Positions 26,101 through 36,109 are shown, numbered from the stretch's first letter. The stretch is 64,000 nt of DNA from SB25 sp050180705 (GCA_050180705.1 JBFXDX010000008.1:124001-188000), one strand, 5' to 3'. Made by a program: numbers and translations. Notes: generated by a model not told the origin, from the sequence alone.

Positions 26101-26801
26101 ATTATTTCAAGAATAAAATAAGAAAACATTTTTTCCGTTTTTCTGCAAAGAATAGACATATAAGAAAAAGTGTTAATTGTAAATTAGCATGGTATGGTAG
26201 TCGATATGGAGGATTCTATATTAATCCTGAAATTTTAAATGAAAATTCGATTGTTTATTCATTTGGAATTGGAGAGGATATCACGTTTGATAGTGATTTG
26301 ATTAAAAAGCACTCCTGCAATGTGTTTGGATTTGATCCTACACCAAAATCGATTAGTTGGGTTAAAAGTCAAAAGGTTACTAATAATTTTCATTTTTTTG
26401 ATTTCGGTTTGGGAAATGTAACTGGGTATTCAGATTTTTTTTTCCCTAAGAATCCTAAGCATATTTCTGGTAGCATTGTTGAGCAGAATAACATAAATAA
26501 ATGTGATAAGGTTAAAGTTTTACTCAAGTCAATCAATGATATAGCCGTAGAACTAGAACATAAAAGGATTGATGTCCTAAAAATGGATATTGAAGGAGCC
26601 GAGTATGAGTTGATTGATGACATATTAAATGCAGATATTTCCATCGATCAAATTCTAATTGAATTTCACGATAGATTATTTTCTGATGGTCGAATAAAAA
26701 CAATAAATGCGATACAAAGGTTAAATGAAAAATATGCAATTTTTGGATATTCTGATAATTATGAAGAAATCTCTTTTATCAGAAGAGATTTAATTGTTTA
26801 A
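26094..26801 (+). CDS. FkbM-family methyltransferase
   Basis: SAM-dependent methyltransferase of the FkbM group, 235 residues. IVYSFGIGEDITFD is the SAM-binding loop, FGFDPTPKS the acidic strand end, and VLKMDIEGAEYELI the FkbM signature. FkbM proteins O-methylate sugars or polyketides. It follows GDP-fucose genes with a 7-base overlap, so an O-methylated deoxysugar in the glycan is possible. Confidence 0.85.
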   Translation: MLNYFKNKIRKHFFRFSAKNRHIRKSVNCKLAWYGSRYGGFYINPEILNENSIVYSFGIGEDITFDSDLIKKHSCNVFGFDPTPKSISWVKSQKVTNNFHFFDFGLGNVTGYSDFFFPKNPKHISGSIVEQNNINKCDKVKVLLKSINDIAVELEHKRIDVLKMDIEGAEYELIDDILNADISIDQILIEFHDRLFSDGRIKTINAIQRLNEKYAIFGYSDNYEEISFIRRDLIV

Positions 26802-26819
26802 TTTTTGTAGTAATAATGT

Positions 26820-27701
26820 ATGCCTCGAATTTTAATAATTGGTAAGAATAGTTTTATTGGCAAAAACTATATTAACAATAGCAATTATAAGGATATAGTT
26901 GAGGTTGATGTAAAGAATGTAAAGCCCGAAGATGTAGATCTATCGGGCTTTGATGTGATTATTCATTTGGCAGCAATAGTGCATCAAACTCATAGAATAA
27001 CTTTAGAAGAATATCAAAAAGTTAATTGTGAATTACCAGTAAAAATCGCCGAAATAGCAAAAGGTCGAGGTGTTAAACAATTTGTTTTTATTAGTTCATC
27101 GAAGGTTTATGGCGGTTTTGATCAAGGACAAATGGCTTGGACTGAGTTTTCTGACTGTAACCCTAAGGATAGTTATGGAATTAGCAAATTGAATGCAGAA
27201 AACAAATTACTTGCGTTAGTCACAGATTCCTTTTGTATTTCAATTATTCGAACACCTATAGTTTATGGCCCTGGGGTTAGAGCAAATATGCTTCAACTTA
27301 TTAAACTGATAGATAGGTGTCCTATATTACCATTAGGAATAGATTTTAATAGTAGAAGTATAACCTTCGTTGAAAATATTGTGGCCTTTATTGATAGAGT
27401 TATCGCTTTAAAAGTGGGGGGAGTATTTATTGCTAAGGATAAAGAATCTCCTTCAATAAAGAAATTAACGGAATTAATTGCTCATTCATTAGGCAGGAGA
27501 CGATTTATTTTTAATCCTGGCAAATTATTCCTTAATTTATTAAACTTGTTTTTACCAAAATATTTTGAACGTCTATACGGATCTTCAATTCTTGATAATT
27601 CAGCAACATTAAAGATTCTTGATTTTGAACCTCAATTTTCAATGAAAGAAGGAATAATGGCAACTGTTGAATATTATAAAAGAGGACAATATAATGATTA
27701 A
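26820..27701 (+). CDS. NAD-dependent epimerase/4-ketoreductase (WbpV-like)
   Basis: Extended SDR, 293 residues. The cofactor loop is IIGKNSFIGKN and the catalytic pair is in DSYGISKLNAE; FISSSKVYGG is the usual serine block. SDRs of this type paired with a WecA/WbpL-like transferase reduce a UDP-4-keto-6-deoxy-GlcNAc to QuiNAc or FucNAc, which the transferase then loads on undecaprenyl phosphate. It overlaps the next gene by 8 bases. The dehydratase feeding it is not seen unless the PseB-like enzyme is shared. Confidence 0.82.
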   Translation: MPRILIIGKNSFIGKNYINNSNYKDIVEVDVKNVKPEDVDLSGFDVIIHLAAIVHQTHRITLEEYQKVNCELPVKIAEIAKGRGVKQFVFISSSKVYGGFDQGQMAWTEFSDCNPKDSYGISKLNAENKLLALVTDSFCISIIRTPIVYGPGVRANMLQLIKLIDRCPILPLGIDFNSRSITFVENIVAFIDRVIALKVGGVFIAKDKESPSIKKLTELIAHSLGRRRFIFNPGKLFLNLLNLFLPKYFERLYGSSILDNSATLKILDFEPQFSMKEGIMATVEYYKRGQYND

Positions 27702-28686
27702 TAAAATTATAGTTGTAATAGGAATTGGCGTTTTATCTTTTGCATTGACATACTTAATTCGAATTTGGGCAATTAAAAATAAAATTGTTAGTACACCAAA
27801 TTCGAGAAGTATGCATACCGAGGTTACTCCACATGGGGGTGGATTGGCTATTGTTTTTGCTTGGTATTTAGGCATTGCTGTTTTTTACGTATTTAACTGG
27901 ATCGATGCTGAATTATTTTGGGCTTTGTTGTGTGGCTTGTTTTTGGCTGCAATAAGTTTTGCTGATGATATTGTAGAAATCAAACCATATATACGGCTTA
28001 TTGTTCAATTTATTGTTGCAATAGTAGCATTATACATTCTGGGTGGTTTAAGGAAACCAATTACTCCCGGAGTAGATATCTTGAGCATACCGCATTTGAT
28101 TTATCCAATGGCTATTATAGGGATGGTTTGGTTTATCAATCTTTATAATTTTATGGATGGGGCAGATGGCTTTGCATCTCTAGAGGCAATTATTGTAAGT
28201 ATAGTTATATTCATGTTTACAGGGAGTTGGGAAACACTATTGTTAGCTTCGGGGGTGTTTGGTTTTTTGTTCTGGAATTGGCCAAAAGCCAAAATATTCA
28301 TGGGCGATGTTGGTAGTACTCAACTTGGATTCATATTAGTGATATTAGGAATACATTATCATAATACGCTTGATTTTTCGATATTTAATTGGTTAATGAT
28401 CTCCTCTCCATTTTGGTTTGATGCAACATATACACTTTTACGTCGATGGAGAAATGGAGAAAGAATTAGTGAGCCTCATCGAAAGCATATTTATCAACGT
28501 TTTGTTCAATCTGGGTTTTCTCATAAACAGTTGAATTATAGTTTGATCATAATTAATATTTTTATTGTAGTTCTTATCTTGATATACCGAGAATTTGATT
28601 TTTTAAAAATTCCAATATATATATTAACACTGATAATGCTTTTTGTAATAAGTATTAAGGTGGATCGATTATTTCCCTTTAAGTAA
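27694..28686 (+). CDS. WecA/WbpL-like undecaprenyl-phosphate sugar-1-P transferase
   Basis: Polytopic glycosyltransferase 4/MraY-family protein, 330 residues and about ten membrane segments. It has SMHTEVTPHGGGLA near the N-terminus, LYNFMDGADGFA and AKIFMGDVGSTQLGF, the Asp-rich Mg2+ and nucleotide-binding loops of this family, and the cytoplasmic RISEPHRKHIYQR loop. It starts a glycan by moving GlcNAc-, QuiNAc- or FucNAc-1-phosphate to undecaprenyl phosphate. ATG at 27694 is chosen over an in-frame TTG at 27667. Confidence 0.92.
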   Translation: MINKIIVVIGIGVLSFALTYLIRIWAIKNKIVSTPNSRSMHTEVTPHGGGLAIVFAWYLGIAVFYVFNWIDAELFWALLCGLFLAAISFADDIVEIKPYIRLIVQFIVAIVALYILGGLRKPITPGVDILSIPHLIYPMAIIGMVWFINLYNFMDGADGFASLEAIIVSIVIFMFTGSWETLLLASGVFGFLFWNWPKAKIFMGDVGSTQLGFILVILGIHYHNTLDFSIFNWLMISSPFWFDATYTLLRRWRNGERISEPHRKHIYQRFVQSGFSHKQLNYSLIIINIFIVVLILIYREFDFLKIPIYILTLIMLFVISIKVDRLFPFK

Positions 28687-28695
28687 TCTTCTGTT

Positions 28696-29988
28696 TTGGA
28701 TAAAATCAAAAAATTATCAAAATATATTGTTCGATATGAACTTGTGAAAAGTGCATCAGTTTTAGCAATTGGTACACTAATCGCGCAATCTATACCAATT
28801 CTCTTACAACCGTTCTTAAGACGTTATTTTTCTCCAGAGGATTTCGGTATTTTTTCTGTTTATACAAGTATCATTGGCATTTTGATGGTTATTGCTTCGT
28901 TCCGGTATGAACAAACAATTGTTTTGCCAAAACGTAATTCAGATTCGGTTTGCCTTTTAGGTTTGTCGATTATAAATGGTTTTATTTTTAGTTTAATCCT
29001 ATTGATACTTATCCTTTTGTTAAAGGATAAATTTGCTTTTTTAATTAATATACCTCAATCAAAAAGATATATTGTATTATTAATTCCTTTGAGTACCTTT
29101 TTATTGAGTGTTTTTCAGGCGTTAAATTTTTGGCTAATTCGTAAGAAAGCATTTGTTGCAATATCTAGCAATAAACTTTCGAGAAGAATTATGGAAGGTG
29201 TTTCCCAATCAATATTTGCGTTTAAAGGAGTAGTGGTTGGGCTAATTTGGGGCGATTTAATTGGACAAATTGCAAACGTTGCAACTTCACTTTATCAATC
29301 TATTAGGAAAGGCTTTAACTATAGGGAAATTAACTTGAAGAAAATGTGGATTCTATTTAACAAGTATTCAGATTTTCCAAAGTATAATCTGTTAACAAGT
29401 GCGCTAAGCGCAGCTTCATTCTTAATGCCCGTGATTTTTATTAATAAATTATTTTCGAACGAATATGCTGGTTATTTTGATTTATCGAAATTAATGCTTT
29501 CAATTCCATTGGCATTGATTGCCTCTTCTTTTTCAAGTGTGGTTTTACAAAAGGTGTCGGAGAAGTTCCAAATACGACAATCAATATATTATGATCTAAA
29601 ACCTATAATTGTAATTGTATCTATAATCGCAATTTTAGAGATATTAATCGTTCTATTTTTTGGGGAGAATATTTTTACCTTATTTTTTGGAAAAAGCTGG
29701 CAATATTCAGGTGTAATTTCAAAGATGTTGGTTTGGGCATTTGCCCTTAATTTTATTGCATCAACTTTTACGTCAGTATTTGTTGCCTTGAATAGAATTA
29801 AAGTTCAGAGTGTATGGCAACTTGTTTACTTTTTACTGATTATTTCCATTCTTTATTTTAATTACCACTCTTTCGAAAGTTTTCTGTGGGTCTATATCTC
29901 CATAGAAATTTTTAGTAATCTTTTTCTTATAGGATTGCTGATATTGGTTCTAAGTAAATATGAAGCTTCAATTAGATTTAGTAGATGA
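28696..29988 (+). CDS. Wzx-like oligosaccharide flippase 2
   Basis: Polytopic MOP/MATE-type protein, 430 residues with about twelve segments. The N-terminal SVLAIGTLIAQSIPILLQPFLRRYF is typical of Wzx proteins from Bacteroidota. No ATG is available near the start: the frame opens at the upstream stop and TTG at 28696 is the only sensible initiator, giving a TTG start. It is a separate flippase from the one at 10861. It overlaps the next gene by 4 bases. Confidence 0.88.
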   Translation: MDKIKKLSKYIVRYELVKSASVLAIGTLIAQSIPILLQPFLRRYFSPEDFGIFSVYTSIIGILMVIASFRYEQTIVLPKRNSDSVCLLGLSIINGFIFSLILLILILLLKDKFAFLINIPQSKRYIVLLIPLSTFLLSVFQALNFWLIRKKAFVAISSNKLSRRIMEGVSQSIFAFKGVVVGLIWGDLIGQIANVATSLYQSIRKGFNYREINLKKMWILFNKYSDFPKYNLLTSALSAASFLMPVIFINKLFSNEYAGYFDLSKLMLSIPLALIASSFSSVVLQKVSEKFQIRQSIYYDLKPIIVIVSIIAILEILIVLFFGENIFTLFFGKSWQYSGVISKMLVWAFALNFIASTFTSVFVALNRIKVQSVWQLVYFLLIISILYFNYHSFESFLWVYISIEIFSNLFLIGLLILVLSKYEASIRFSR

Positions 29989-31091
29989 AACGTGTATTAT
30001 TCATTGAACCAATTCTTGCTCATTATCGGAGAGATACTTATAGGCTAATCATTAGTAATAAGGAATTTGATTCATTCATTATAGCCGGTGATAACTATGA
30101 AAGTATTAAGTCTGCTGATAATATAAAGTTAATCAAATCTAGTTATGTTCAATTTAGGTTATTGAATCATAGATTTTATTATTTAAAAAATTTCTTTAGG
30201 TTATATAGATATGTAAACCCGCACATAATTGTTTGCTCTGGAATTGATTTTCATTTATTGCATTCGGTTTTGCTATTTGTTTATGTGAAACTTTTTACAA
30301 AAGTTAGATTTATTTGGTGGTCGCAAGGAACTATGGGGCATCAAGGTATTTTAGGTAAATGGTTAAGAGGATTGGCATACAGGAAGTCTGATGGAATTTT
30401 TGCCTATAGTGAGGAAGGAAAGAAAAACTTGATTGGGATAGGCGTTCAAAATGAAAAAATTGTATCAGTTGGCAATGCAATAAATAATGATGATTATGGA
30501 TTTAATAAGTTTTATAATCAGCAATTTAGCGAAGAGAATAAGCCATTTACGATTCTTTTTACTGGAAGATTGACTCATGCCAAAAGAGTTGATATTCTCC
30601 TTCACTCATTGAAAATATTAAATGAATCCAGTCCTCAGAAATATAAATGTATAATTGTTGGAGATGGAATTATTGATGAATTGAAGGTTTTATCAAAAAG
30701 ACTGGGTATTGAGAATATTGTTGATTTTGTTGGTTCTAAATACGATGAAGAGATTGCCTATTTCTTTCAAAATTCTGATATTTATGTATTTCCTGGTGGA
30801 ATTGGCCTTTCAATACTTCATGCATTTTCCTATGGTCTTCCAGTTATTACAACAGATAACTTTGATTTACATTATCCAGAGATCGAATTGCTAAAACCTA
30901 CAGAGAATGGCGATACTTTTATAGATAATAATTTTGTTGATTTGGCGCAAAAGATTGAATTATGGGTAAAAAAGATAGAAATTGATAAAGAACGGATATC
31001 AATAACATGTAAGCACTCAATAATGGAAAAAGAGTATATGCCAGATCTTCAGGCAAAAAAAATAATTGAGTTTTTAAATAAACACAGTTAG
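29985..31091 (+). CDS. Glycosyltransferase family 4 protein
   Basis: GT-B-fold retaining glycosyltransferase, 368 residues. The second domain has FTGRLTHAKRVDILLHSL and the donor-binding block YVFPGGIGLSILHAFSYGLPV, a variant of the usual EG(F/L)xxxxxEA pattern in which Glu is replaced by Gly-Leu-Ser. It overlaps flippase 2 by ATGA, so it is coupled. Substrate unknown. Confidence 0.87.
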   Translation: MKRVLFIEPILAHYRRDTYRLIISNKEFDSFIIAGDNYESIKSADNIKLIKSSYVQFRLLNHRFYYLKNFFRLYRYVNPHIIVCSGIDFHLLHSVLLFVYVKLFTKVRFIWWSQGTMGHQGILGKWLRGLAYRKSDGIFAYSEEGKKNLIGIGVQNEKIVSVGNAINNDDYGFNKFYNQQFSEENKPFTILFTGRLTHAKRVDILLHSLKILNESSPQKYKCIIVGDGIIDELKVLSKRLGIENIVDFVGSKYDEEIAYFFQNSDIYVFPGGIGLSILHAFSYGLPVITTDNFDLHYPEIELLKPTENGDTFIDNNFVDLAQKIELWVKKIEIDKERISITCKHSIMEKEYMPDLQAKKIIEFLNKHS

Positions 31092-31093
31092 GA

Positions 31094-31879
31094 ATGAGAT
31101 CTTGGTTGTTTAACATTCGATTTCACTTCCGATATAGGATACTTAATATACTATCGATTTTTTCGGAACCCAAGCCAGGAATTCATATCCTTAATGGTCA
31201 TTTTTTAAGTTTGGACGATAATGAATCTTCCGAAATTTTTGATGAACTTATAAACGCATTACTTAAGAAAAAAATTAAATTTATAAATTTTGAAGAAGCA
31301 GTAACTCGAATTAAGTCAAAACAAATAGTCAGTGAATGTCTAATTGCATTTACTTTTGATGATGGATTTGAGGAATGCTTTACTAAAATAAAACCGGTTC
31401 TTGATAAATATGGAATAAAAGCAAGTTTCTTTATTAATCCCAATTTTGTTGAAGGAGATGGCTTATATCGAAAGTGGTTTACTGAAAAGCAAGTGTTAGT
31501 CAATAAAAATCCCATGACATGGGACCAAATTAAGACTTTATCAGATGAAGGACATACAATTGGAGCACATACTCTCGATCATCTTGATTTAAATTCAAAT
31601 GATCGAGAAATGCTTTATTATCAGATTAAAGAATCTAAGGATGTAATAGAAAAGAAACTTGGTATTCCCTGTAATCATTTTGCTTTTCCTTTTGGGAGAC
31701 TCGAAAATATATCAGCGATAGGGGTTGATATTTCAAGGCAGTATTTTGATTTTGTATATAGCCAAAGCAATTACAGATACTACTTCTCTTTTAATGGACA
31801 GGTAATTAACAGGAGGCATTTTGAGGCTAATTGGCCATTAAAACATGTGATATATTTCCTAAAAAGCAAAAGGTATTGA
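31094..31879 (+). CDS. Polysaccharide deacetylase (NodB-like)
   Basis: NodB-homology protein, 261 residues. FTFDDGFEECF supplies the catalytic base and metal Asp, and HTIGAHTLDHLD the HxxxH metal histidines; FAFPFGR is a later conserved motif. No clear signal peptide is seen, suggesting action on a cytoplasmic or lipid-linked intermediate. It probably N- or O-deacetylates a sugar of the repeat unit. Its end overlaps the next start by 4 bases. Confidence 0.87.
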   Translation: MRSWLFNIRFHFRYRILNILSIFSEPKPGIHILNGHFLSLDDNESSEIFDELINALLKKKIKFINFEEAVTRIKSKQIVSECLIAFTFDDGFEECFTKIKPVLDKYGIKASFFINPNFVEGDGLYRKWFTEKQVLVNKNPMTWDQIKTLSDEGHTIGAHTLDHLDLNSNDREMLYYQIKESKDVIEKKLGIPCNHFAFPFGRLENISAIGVDISRQYFDFVYSQSNYRYYFSFNGQVINRRHFEANWPLKHVIYFLKSKRY

Positions 31880-32928
31880 AATCTGTTGATTTGATAATTT
31901 GGGGCGATTTTCCTCCTAAAACACATACAGGAATAAGCATTGTTAATAGTATGATTTTTGAAATACTAGTTAATAATAACTTAAATGTAATTAAGGTTGA
32001 AGAATCTTTTTGGATGCATTCCTTTGGAAGAAAATTATTACGATACGCTGGAAGTTTTTTTAAAATAATTGGCATAATTATTTTTCGATGTGTTCATAAA
32101 TTATATTTTAACATACCTCTTAGCGTCTTTGGATTAATTAAGCTCAAATTTATTCTATTTATTATTAGGATTATATCTCCACATACTGAATTAATCGGAC
32201 ATATTCATAGAGGAGATATTGATTTATTTGTTAATAAAAGTCATCAAAATAAATTAAAATTAAGAAAATGCTTGGATAAAGTAGATAAGATTATTGTACT
32301 TTCAAATATATATGTTGATAATGTAAAGCAATTGAATAATAATTTCAGAGTGTTTGTAATGGGAAACACCTCGTCTATGGAGTTTGAACAATTTATTGCT
32401 CGCAAAGAGTATAATGCTAACTTTGTTTGTATTTCAAATTATATAAGAACAAAAGGAATTGGAGATCTAGTTCGGGCTTTTGGTAATCCTGAATTAGCAG
32501 GGTGTAACTTAACAATTTTTGGAAATATATATGAACCTGAATTCTATGAGGAAATTAAAGGTATAAAAACATCAAATGTGAATTTTGAAGGTGCTGTTCA
32601 AAATTCACGATTAGCAGAAGTAATGAACGAATATGATTGTTTAATATTACCTTCGTGGAACGAAGGGCAGCCGTTGGTAATCTTGGAGGCGATGTCGATT
32701 GGAATTCCTGTTATTGCAACAGGTGTTGGCGATATTTCAAATATGCTAGGCAATGATTATCCTTTTATCACAGTTCCTCATGATGTTGATGGTTTGATAA
32801 AAACAGTTATAAGGTTTAATAATTTTTTTGATAAGTTGGAGTTGGCAAGGTCATTATTTGAAAGATATCAAAGTAAATATTCAAACCAGATTTTTAAGAG
32901 TAATGTTTTACAAAATTTTATAAATTGA
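31876..32928 (+). CDS. Glycosyltransferase family 4 protein
   Basis: GT-B glycosyltransferase, about 350 residues. YIRTKGIGDLVRAFG and LPSWNEGQPLVILEAMSIGIPVIAT are the donor-binding blocks of GT4. The frame extends upstream to a TTG at 31831, but I prefer the TTG at 31876: it overlaps the deacetylase stop in TTGA and leaves the protein starting right at the first beta strand (DLIIWGDFPP). The start is uncertain. Confidence 0.85.
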   Translation: MKSVDLIIWGDFPPKTHTGISIVNSMIFEILVNNNLNVIKVEESFWMHSFGRKLLRYAGSFFKIIGIIIFRCVHKLYFNIPLSVFGLIKLKFILFIIRIISPHTELIGHIHRGDIDLFVNKSHQNKLKLRKCLDKVDKIIVLSNIYVDNVKQLNNNFRVFVMGNTSSMEFEQFIARKEYNANFVCISNYIRTKGIGDLVRAFGNPELAGCNLTIFGNIYEPEFYEEIKGIKTSNVNFEGAVQNSRLAEVMNEYDCLILPSWNEGQPLVILEAMSIGIPVIATGVGDISNMLGNDYPFITVPHDVDGLIKTVIRFNNFFDKLELARSLFERYQSKYSNQIFKSNVLQNFIN

Positions 32929-32951
32929 ATTGATAGAAACCAAAGTACTAT

Positions 32952-33725
32952 ATGATGAAAGTATCGATAGTCACAGTTGTATATAATGGTTCCTTATCAA
33001 TACGGACTGCGATTGAGTCTGTCCTTAATCAAACGTATGGCGATATTGAATATATTGTTGTTGATGGTGCATCAACTGATGGGACTATAGATATTGTAAA
33101 ATCGTATGGCGATAGAATTCATAAGTTTATTTCAGAGCCTGATAAAGGAATATATAATGCAATGAATAAAGGAATTCGTTTAGCGAGTGGAGAAATTGTA
33201 GGAATATTGAATTCTGATGATTTCTTCACTAGAAGTGATGTGATTGAGAGGGTGGTAAACTCTTTTAGTAATGATATCGATGCTATTTTTGGAGATATTC
33301 AGTTTGTTAAGCCAAATAAATTAGATAAAATAGTTCGTTATTATTCTTCAAAGCATTTTAGTTTGAAGAGATTTAGGTTCGGGTTTATGCCGGCACATCC
33401 AAGTTTCTATACACGTAGACACTTTTTTAATGAGTTTGGTTACTATAAAGAAGAATATCGGATTGGTGCAGATTTTGAACTTTTACTAAGATATCTTTTT
33501 GACTATAAGTTAAGGTATAAGTATTTGAGTTTTCCATTTGTAACAATGCGTACAGGAGGTATTAGTAATAGAAATATGAAAAGTAATATTATTTTAAATA
33601 AAGAGATATTAAAGGCATGTAAAGAGAATAATTTACGAACAAACTTATTATTTATTTATTTAAAGTATTTTATTAAAGTCTTTGAATATTTTGGCACATT
33701 AAAGAGTTTTTTTAAAGCAAATTAG
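32952..33725 (+). CDS. Glycosyltransferase family 2 protein
   Basis: GT-A inverting glycosyltransferase, 257 residues. VSIVTVVYNG opens the nucleotide-binding domain; VVDGASTDGT and ISEPDKGIYNAMNKG are typical of the WcaA-like subgroup; the metal-binding DxD-type site is LNSDDFF. It probably adds one residue to the repeat unit of the second glycan. Acceptor and donor are unknown. Confidence 0.9.
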   Translation: MMKVSIVTVVYNGSLSIRTAIESVLNQTYGDIEYIVVDGASTDGTIDIVKSYGDRIHKFISEPDKGIYNAMNKGIRLASGEIVGILNSDDFFTRSDVIERVVNSFSNDIDAIFGDIQFVKPNKLDKIVRYYSSKHFSLKRFRFGFMPAHPSFYTRRHFFNEFGYYKEEYRIGADFELLLRYLFDYKLRYKYLSFPFVTMRTGGISNRNMKSNIILNKEILKACKENNLRTNLLFIYLKYFIKVFEYFGTLKSFFKAN

Positions 33726-33739
33726 TCTTAATATTCTTT

Positions 33740-35011
33740 ATGAGAAAATTAGATTTCAGTAATTTTTTTAGCAAAAAAATAGGAATTGTTTTAGTTTTAT
33801 TAGCATTTTTTATACCAGTAAACTATAGATTTACGATATATTTGATTGCAATATTGACTGTGGTTTGGGTGCTATCACTTAATTGGTATTATAACTATAA
33901 AGATATTTTAAAGGATAGAAAAAATATTGTATTAATAATATTATGGGTTTTATACGCAATAAGTTTACTTTATACAAAGAATATTAGTAAGGGAGTTGCT
34001 GATATTACTCAAAAATTATCGCTTTTAATATTACCACTTATTTTTATTACAAGTTGGAATGATATTAAGAAATACAACCAAACTATTCTTAATTCCTATT
34101 TATTTGGATTAGTATTAGTCTCTCTTTTTTTGCTATTTAGAGCAATTTGGTTTTCATATGATTTTTCGGATAATACATTTAAGTTTATACCGATTGACAC
34201 TCCATGGGAAAATTATTTTTTTTATTTTAGATTCACACATCCTTATCACCCAACATATTTATCACTATACTTATGTCTTGGTCTAGCAATTGTTACTAAT
34301 AACTTTATCGAGATAAAAAGTGTATTTCATAAAGTAGTATTTACACTCTTTTATCTATTGTTCTTAACAATCGTATATTTATCTTCATCGAAGGCTGGTC
34401 TTGTTGTTGGTGCAATTGTATTTATTACGTCAATATTTTGGATAATTGGTAGAAAATCTAGAATATATGCAGGTGTTGTTTCTGTAATTATTGCTATTCT
34501 TGTCATTATTTTTATGTTAAATAATAGTAGAGTAGTTTATTTTATAGATTACATTAGAGGAAACGTAGATACGACATGGAGTGCAGATCAAATTGCTTTT
34601 CAGAATAAATTAAAGAGTGAGGCTACTGTTCGTATTGATATATGGAGGAGTATCCCTAATTCAATTGGGAACGAGTGGTTTTTGGGTGTTGGGATTGGTG
34701 ATACTAAGGATGTTTTAGTGAATGGGTATAAAAAGAATGGTGTGGATTATGCTGCCAATATGGAGTTGAATGCGCACAATCAGTATCTTGAAGTTTTTGT
34801 TGGTCTAGGAATTTTAGGTTTTGTTATTTTACTGTTAATCCTGAGTATTGGTTATAGAACTGCATTTCTTGAGAGAAGTATGTTATTATTTAATTTTATA
34901 ATGATTATATCGGTCAATATGTTCTTTGAGTCAATTATAGAAAGATTTTTGGGAGTTATATTTTTCTCTTTTTTCTATTGTTTACTAATCATGATTGTAC
35001 CTAAAAAGTAA
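33740..35011 (+). CDS. O-antigen ligase/polymerase-like protein (Wzy/WaaL candidate 3)
   Basis: Membrane protein, 423 residues with about eleven segments. YLSSSKAGLVVGAIVF and the extracytoplasmic MELNAHNQYLEVFVGLGILGFVI, with the conserved histidine, match the Wzy_C/WaaL superfamily. Ligase and polymerase cannot be separated by sequence alone. It is the last gene of the + strand locus and is followed by a strong hairpin terminator. Confidence 0.82.
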   Translation: MRKLDFSNFFSKKIGIVLVLLAFFIPVNYRFTIYLIAILTVVWVLSLNWYYNYKDILKDRKNIVLIILWVLYAISLLYTKNISKGVADITQKLSLLILPLIFITSWNDIKKYNQTILNSYLFGLVLVSLFLLFRAIWFSYDFSDNTFKFIPIDTPWENYFFYFRFTHPYHPTYLSLYLCLGLAIVTNNFIEIKSVFHKVVFTLFYLLFLTIVYLSSSKAGLVVGAIVFITSIFWIIGRKSRIYAGVVSVIIAILVIIFMLNNSRVVYFIDYIRGNVDTTWSADQIAFQNKLKSEATVRIDIWRSIPNSIGNEWFLGVGIGDTKDVLVNGYKKNGVDYAANMELNAHNQYLEVFVGLGILGFVILLLILSIGYRTAFLERSMLLFNFIMIISVNMFFESIIERFLGVIFFSFFYCLLIMIVPKK

Positions 35012-35030
35012 AAAAGGATAATTCAATGAA

Positions 35031-35063
35031 AAAATGGAAGGGGCTTAAACCCCTTCCATTTTT
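35031..35063. terminator. Bidirectional intrinsic terminator
   Basis: A perfect 13-base-pair hairpin (35031-35043 with 35050-35062, loop 35044-35049). T-runs follow on + and, because the left arm begins with As, also on -. It lies between two convergent genes and would end both the polysaccharide operon and the Wzz-like gene. Confidence 0.88.
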
Positions 35064-35064
35064 C

Positions 35065-36066
35065 TTATTCTGTTAATGCTTTATGTATTTTCTTTCCATA
35101 CAACCATAGTAACATTGTTAAAATTCCTATTATAAAACCAACAATGCCATATTTGAGTAAATATGAGAATAATGTATTTTCAACTTTTGAAAGAGGTGTA
35201 AAATCTTGGATAACAGTAATTGGATCTTTCTTCACGGTAATTTTGGTTTCTAACTCATTGCGTTGGTTGTAAAGTTCAAAAATATCTTTGTGGTATAATC
35301 TCCTGTCTTTTTCCGTAAATAGTATAGTTTGATTTGCACCAACCTGAGGAACGACTCTATTTTGATTGAAATATTCATATTTCTCTAAGCTATCTAGTTT
35401 CTTTATTTCTAAGTTTACGTGCTCGATCATCTCTGTTTGTTGCTTAAGCCTTGTTTCATTCATTTCAAGAACATATGGGTTGTTTATTATATAATTATAA
35501 ACCCCATCCTTAAGTTTAGTAAAAATAGTTTCATCAGTAACTGTTGCTTTTAAATAAAACCTATCCCAAAGCCTTTTCTGGATTGTATCACTGGCACTTA
35601 TATCATAGTTACCGTTATAGTCGATGTAATCTGCAAGTCCATCTCTATTTCTATCAAAACCCCAGAACGCTCTGATACTTTTAATTTTAGATGCTGATGT
35701 TTGATCTATTTTCAGAAAGTTTCCTAATTCTAAATAGTTTTGTGCTTTGCATAGTCCATCAAGATTATTAATATAATTAATCATTTCATCGTTCCTAAGT
35801 GAGTTGCTGGAAGCCACCATGTCTGATGAGTACTGTTTATCGGATAAAAAGTAAAATAGAGCTCCAGTAATAAAGCCAATAATTGTAAAGACTCCAATTT
35901 GAATGGCATTTTTATACAAAAATTTAATTACAATGAATATAGCATCAATGAAATATTTAAAAATGTTAACAAAAAATATTTTAATGCTATTACCCATTCT
36001 GTTAAACAATTCTATTAAATCAATTTCATCGGAACTCGATTTTTGCTTATTTAGTTCTTCACTCAT
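35065..36066 (-). CDS. Wzz-like chain-length determinant protein
   Basis: Inner-membrane protein, 333 residues, with two membrane segments: residues about 55-75 and 300-320. The long stretch between is periplasmic and includes predicted helices (residues about 190-260). This is the Wzz/PCP layout, controlling how many repeat units Wzy adds. A cytoplasmic N-terminal region of some 50 residues with DEIDLIELFN is common in Bacteroidota members. It is convergent to the polysaccharide locus and divergent from galE. No Wzc-type kinase domain is present. Confidence 0.82.
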   Translation of the reverse strand: MSEELNKQKSSSDEIDLIELFNRMGNSIKIFFVNIFKYFIDAIFIVIKFLYKNAIQIGVFTIIGFITGALFYFLSDKQYSSDMVASSNSLRNDEMINYINNLDGLCKAQNYLELGNFLKIDQTSASKIKSIRAFWGFDRNRDGLADYIDYNGNYDISASDTIQKRLWDRFYLKATVTDETIFTKLKDGVYNYIINNPYVLEMNETRLKQQTEMIEHVNLEIKKLDSLEKYEYFNQNRVVPQVGANQTILFTEKDRRLYHKDIFELYNQRNELETKITVKKDPITVIQDFTPLSKVENTLFSYLLKYGIVGFIIGILTMLLWLYGKKIHKALTE

Positions 36067-36109
36067 TATTAGTAATTTTTATGTGCTATCTATTGTTATT
36101 TTCTCACAA

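Noticed and set aside
31831..31875. Longer N-terminus for the glycosyltransferase starting near 31876
   Set aside because: It would read 15 extra residues from within the deacetylase gene with no family resemblance; TTG at 31876 fits coupling better.
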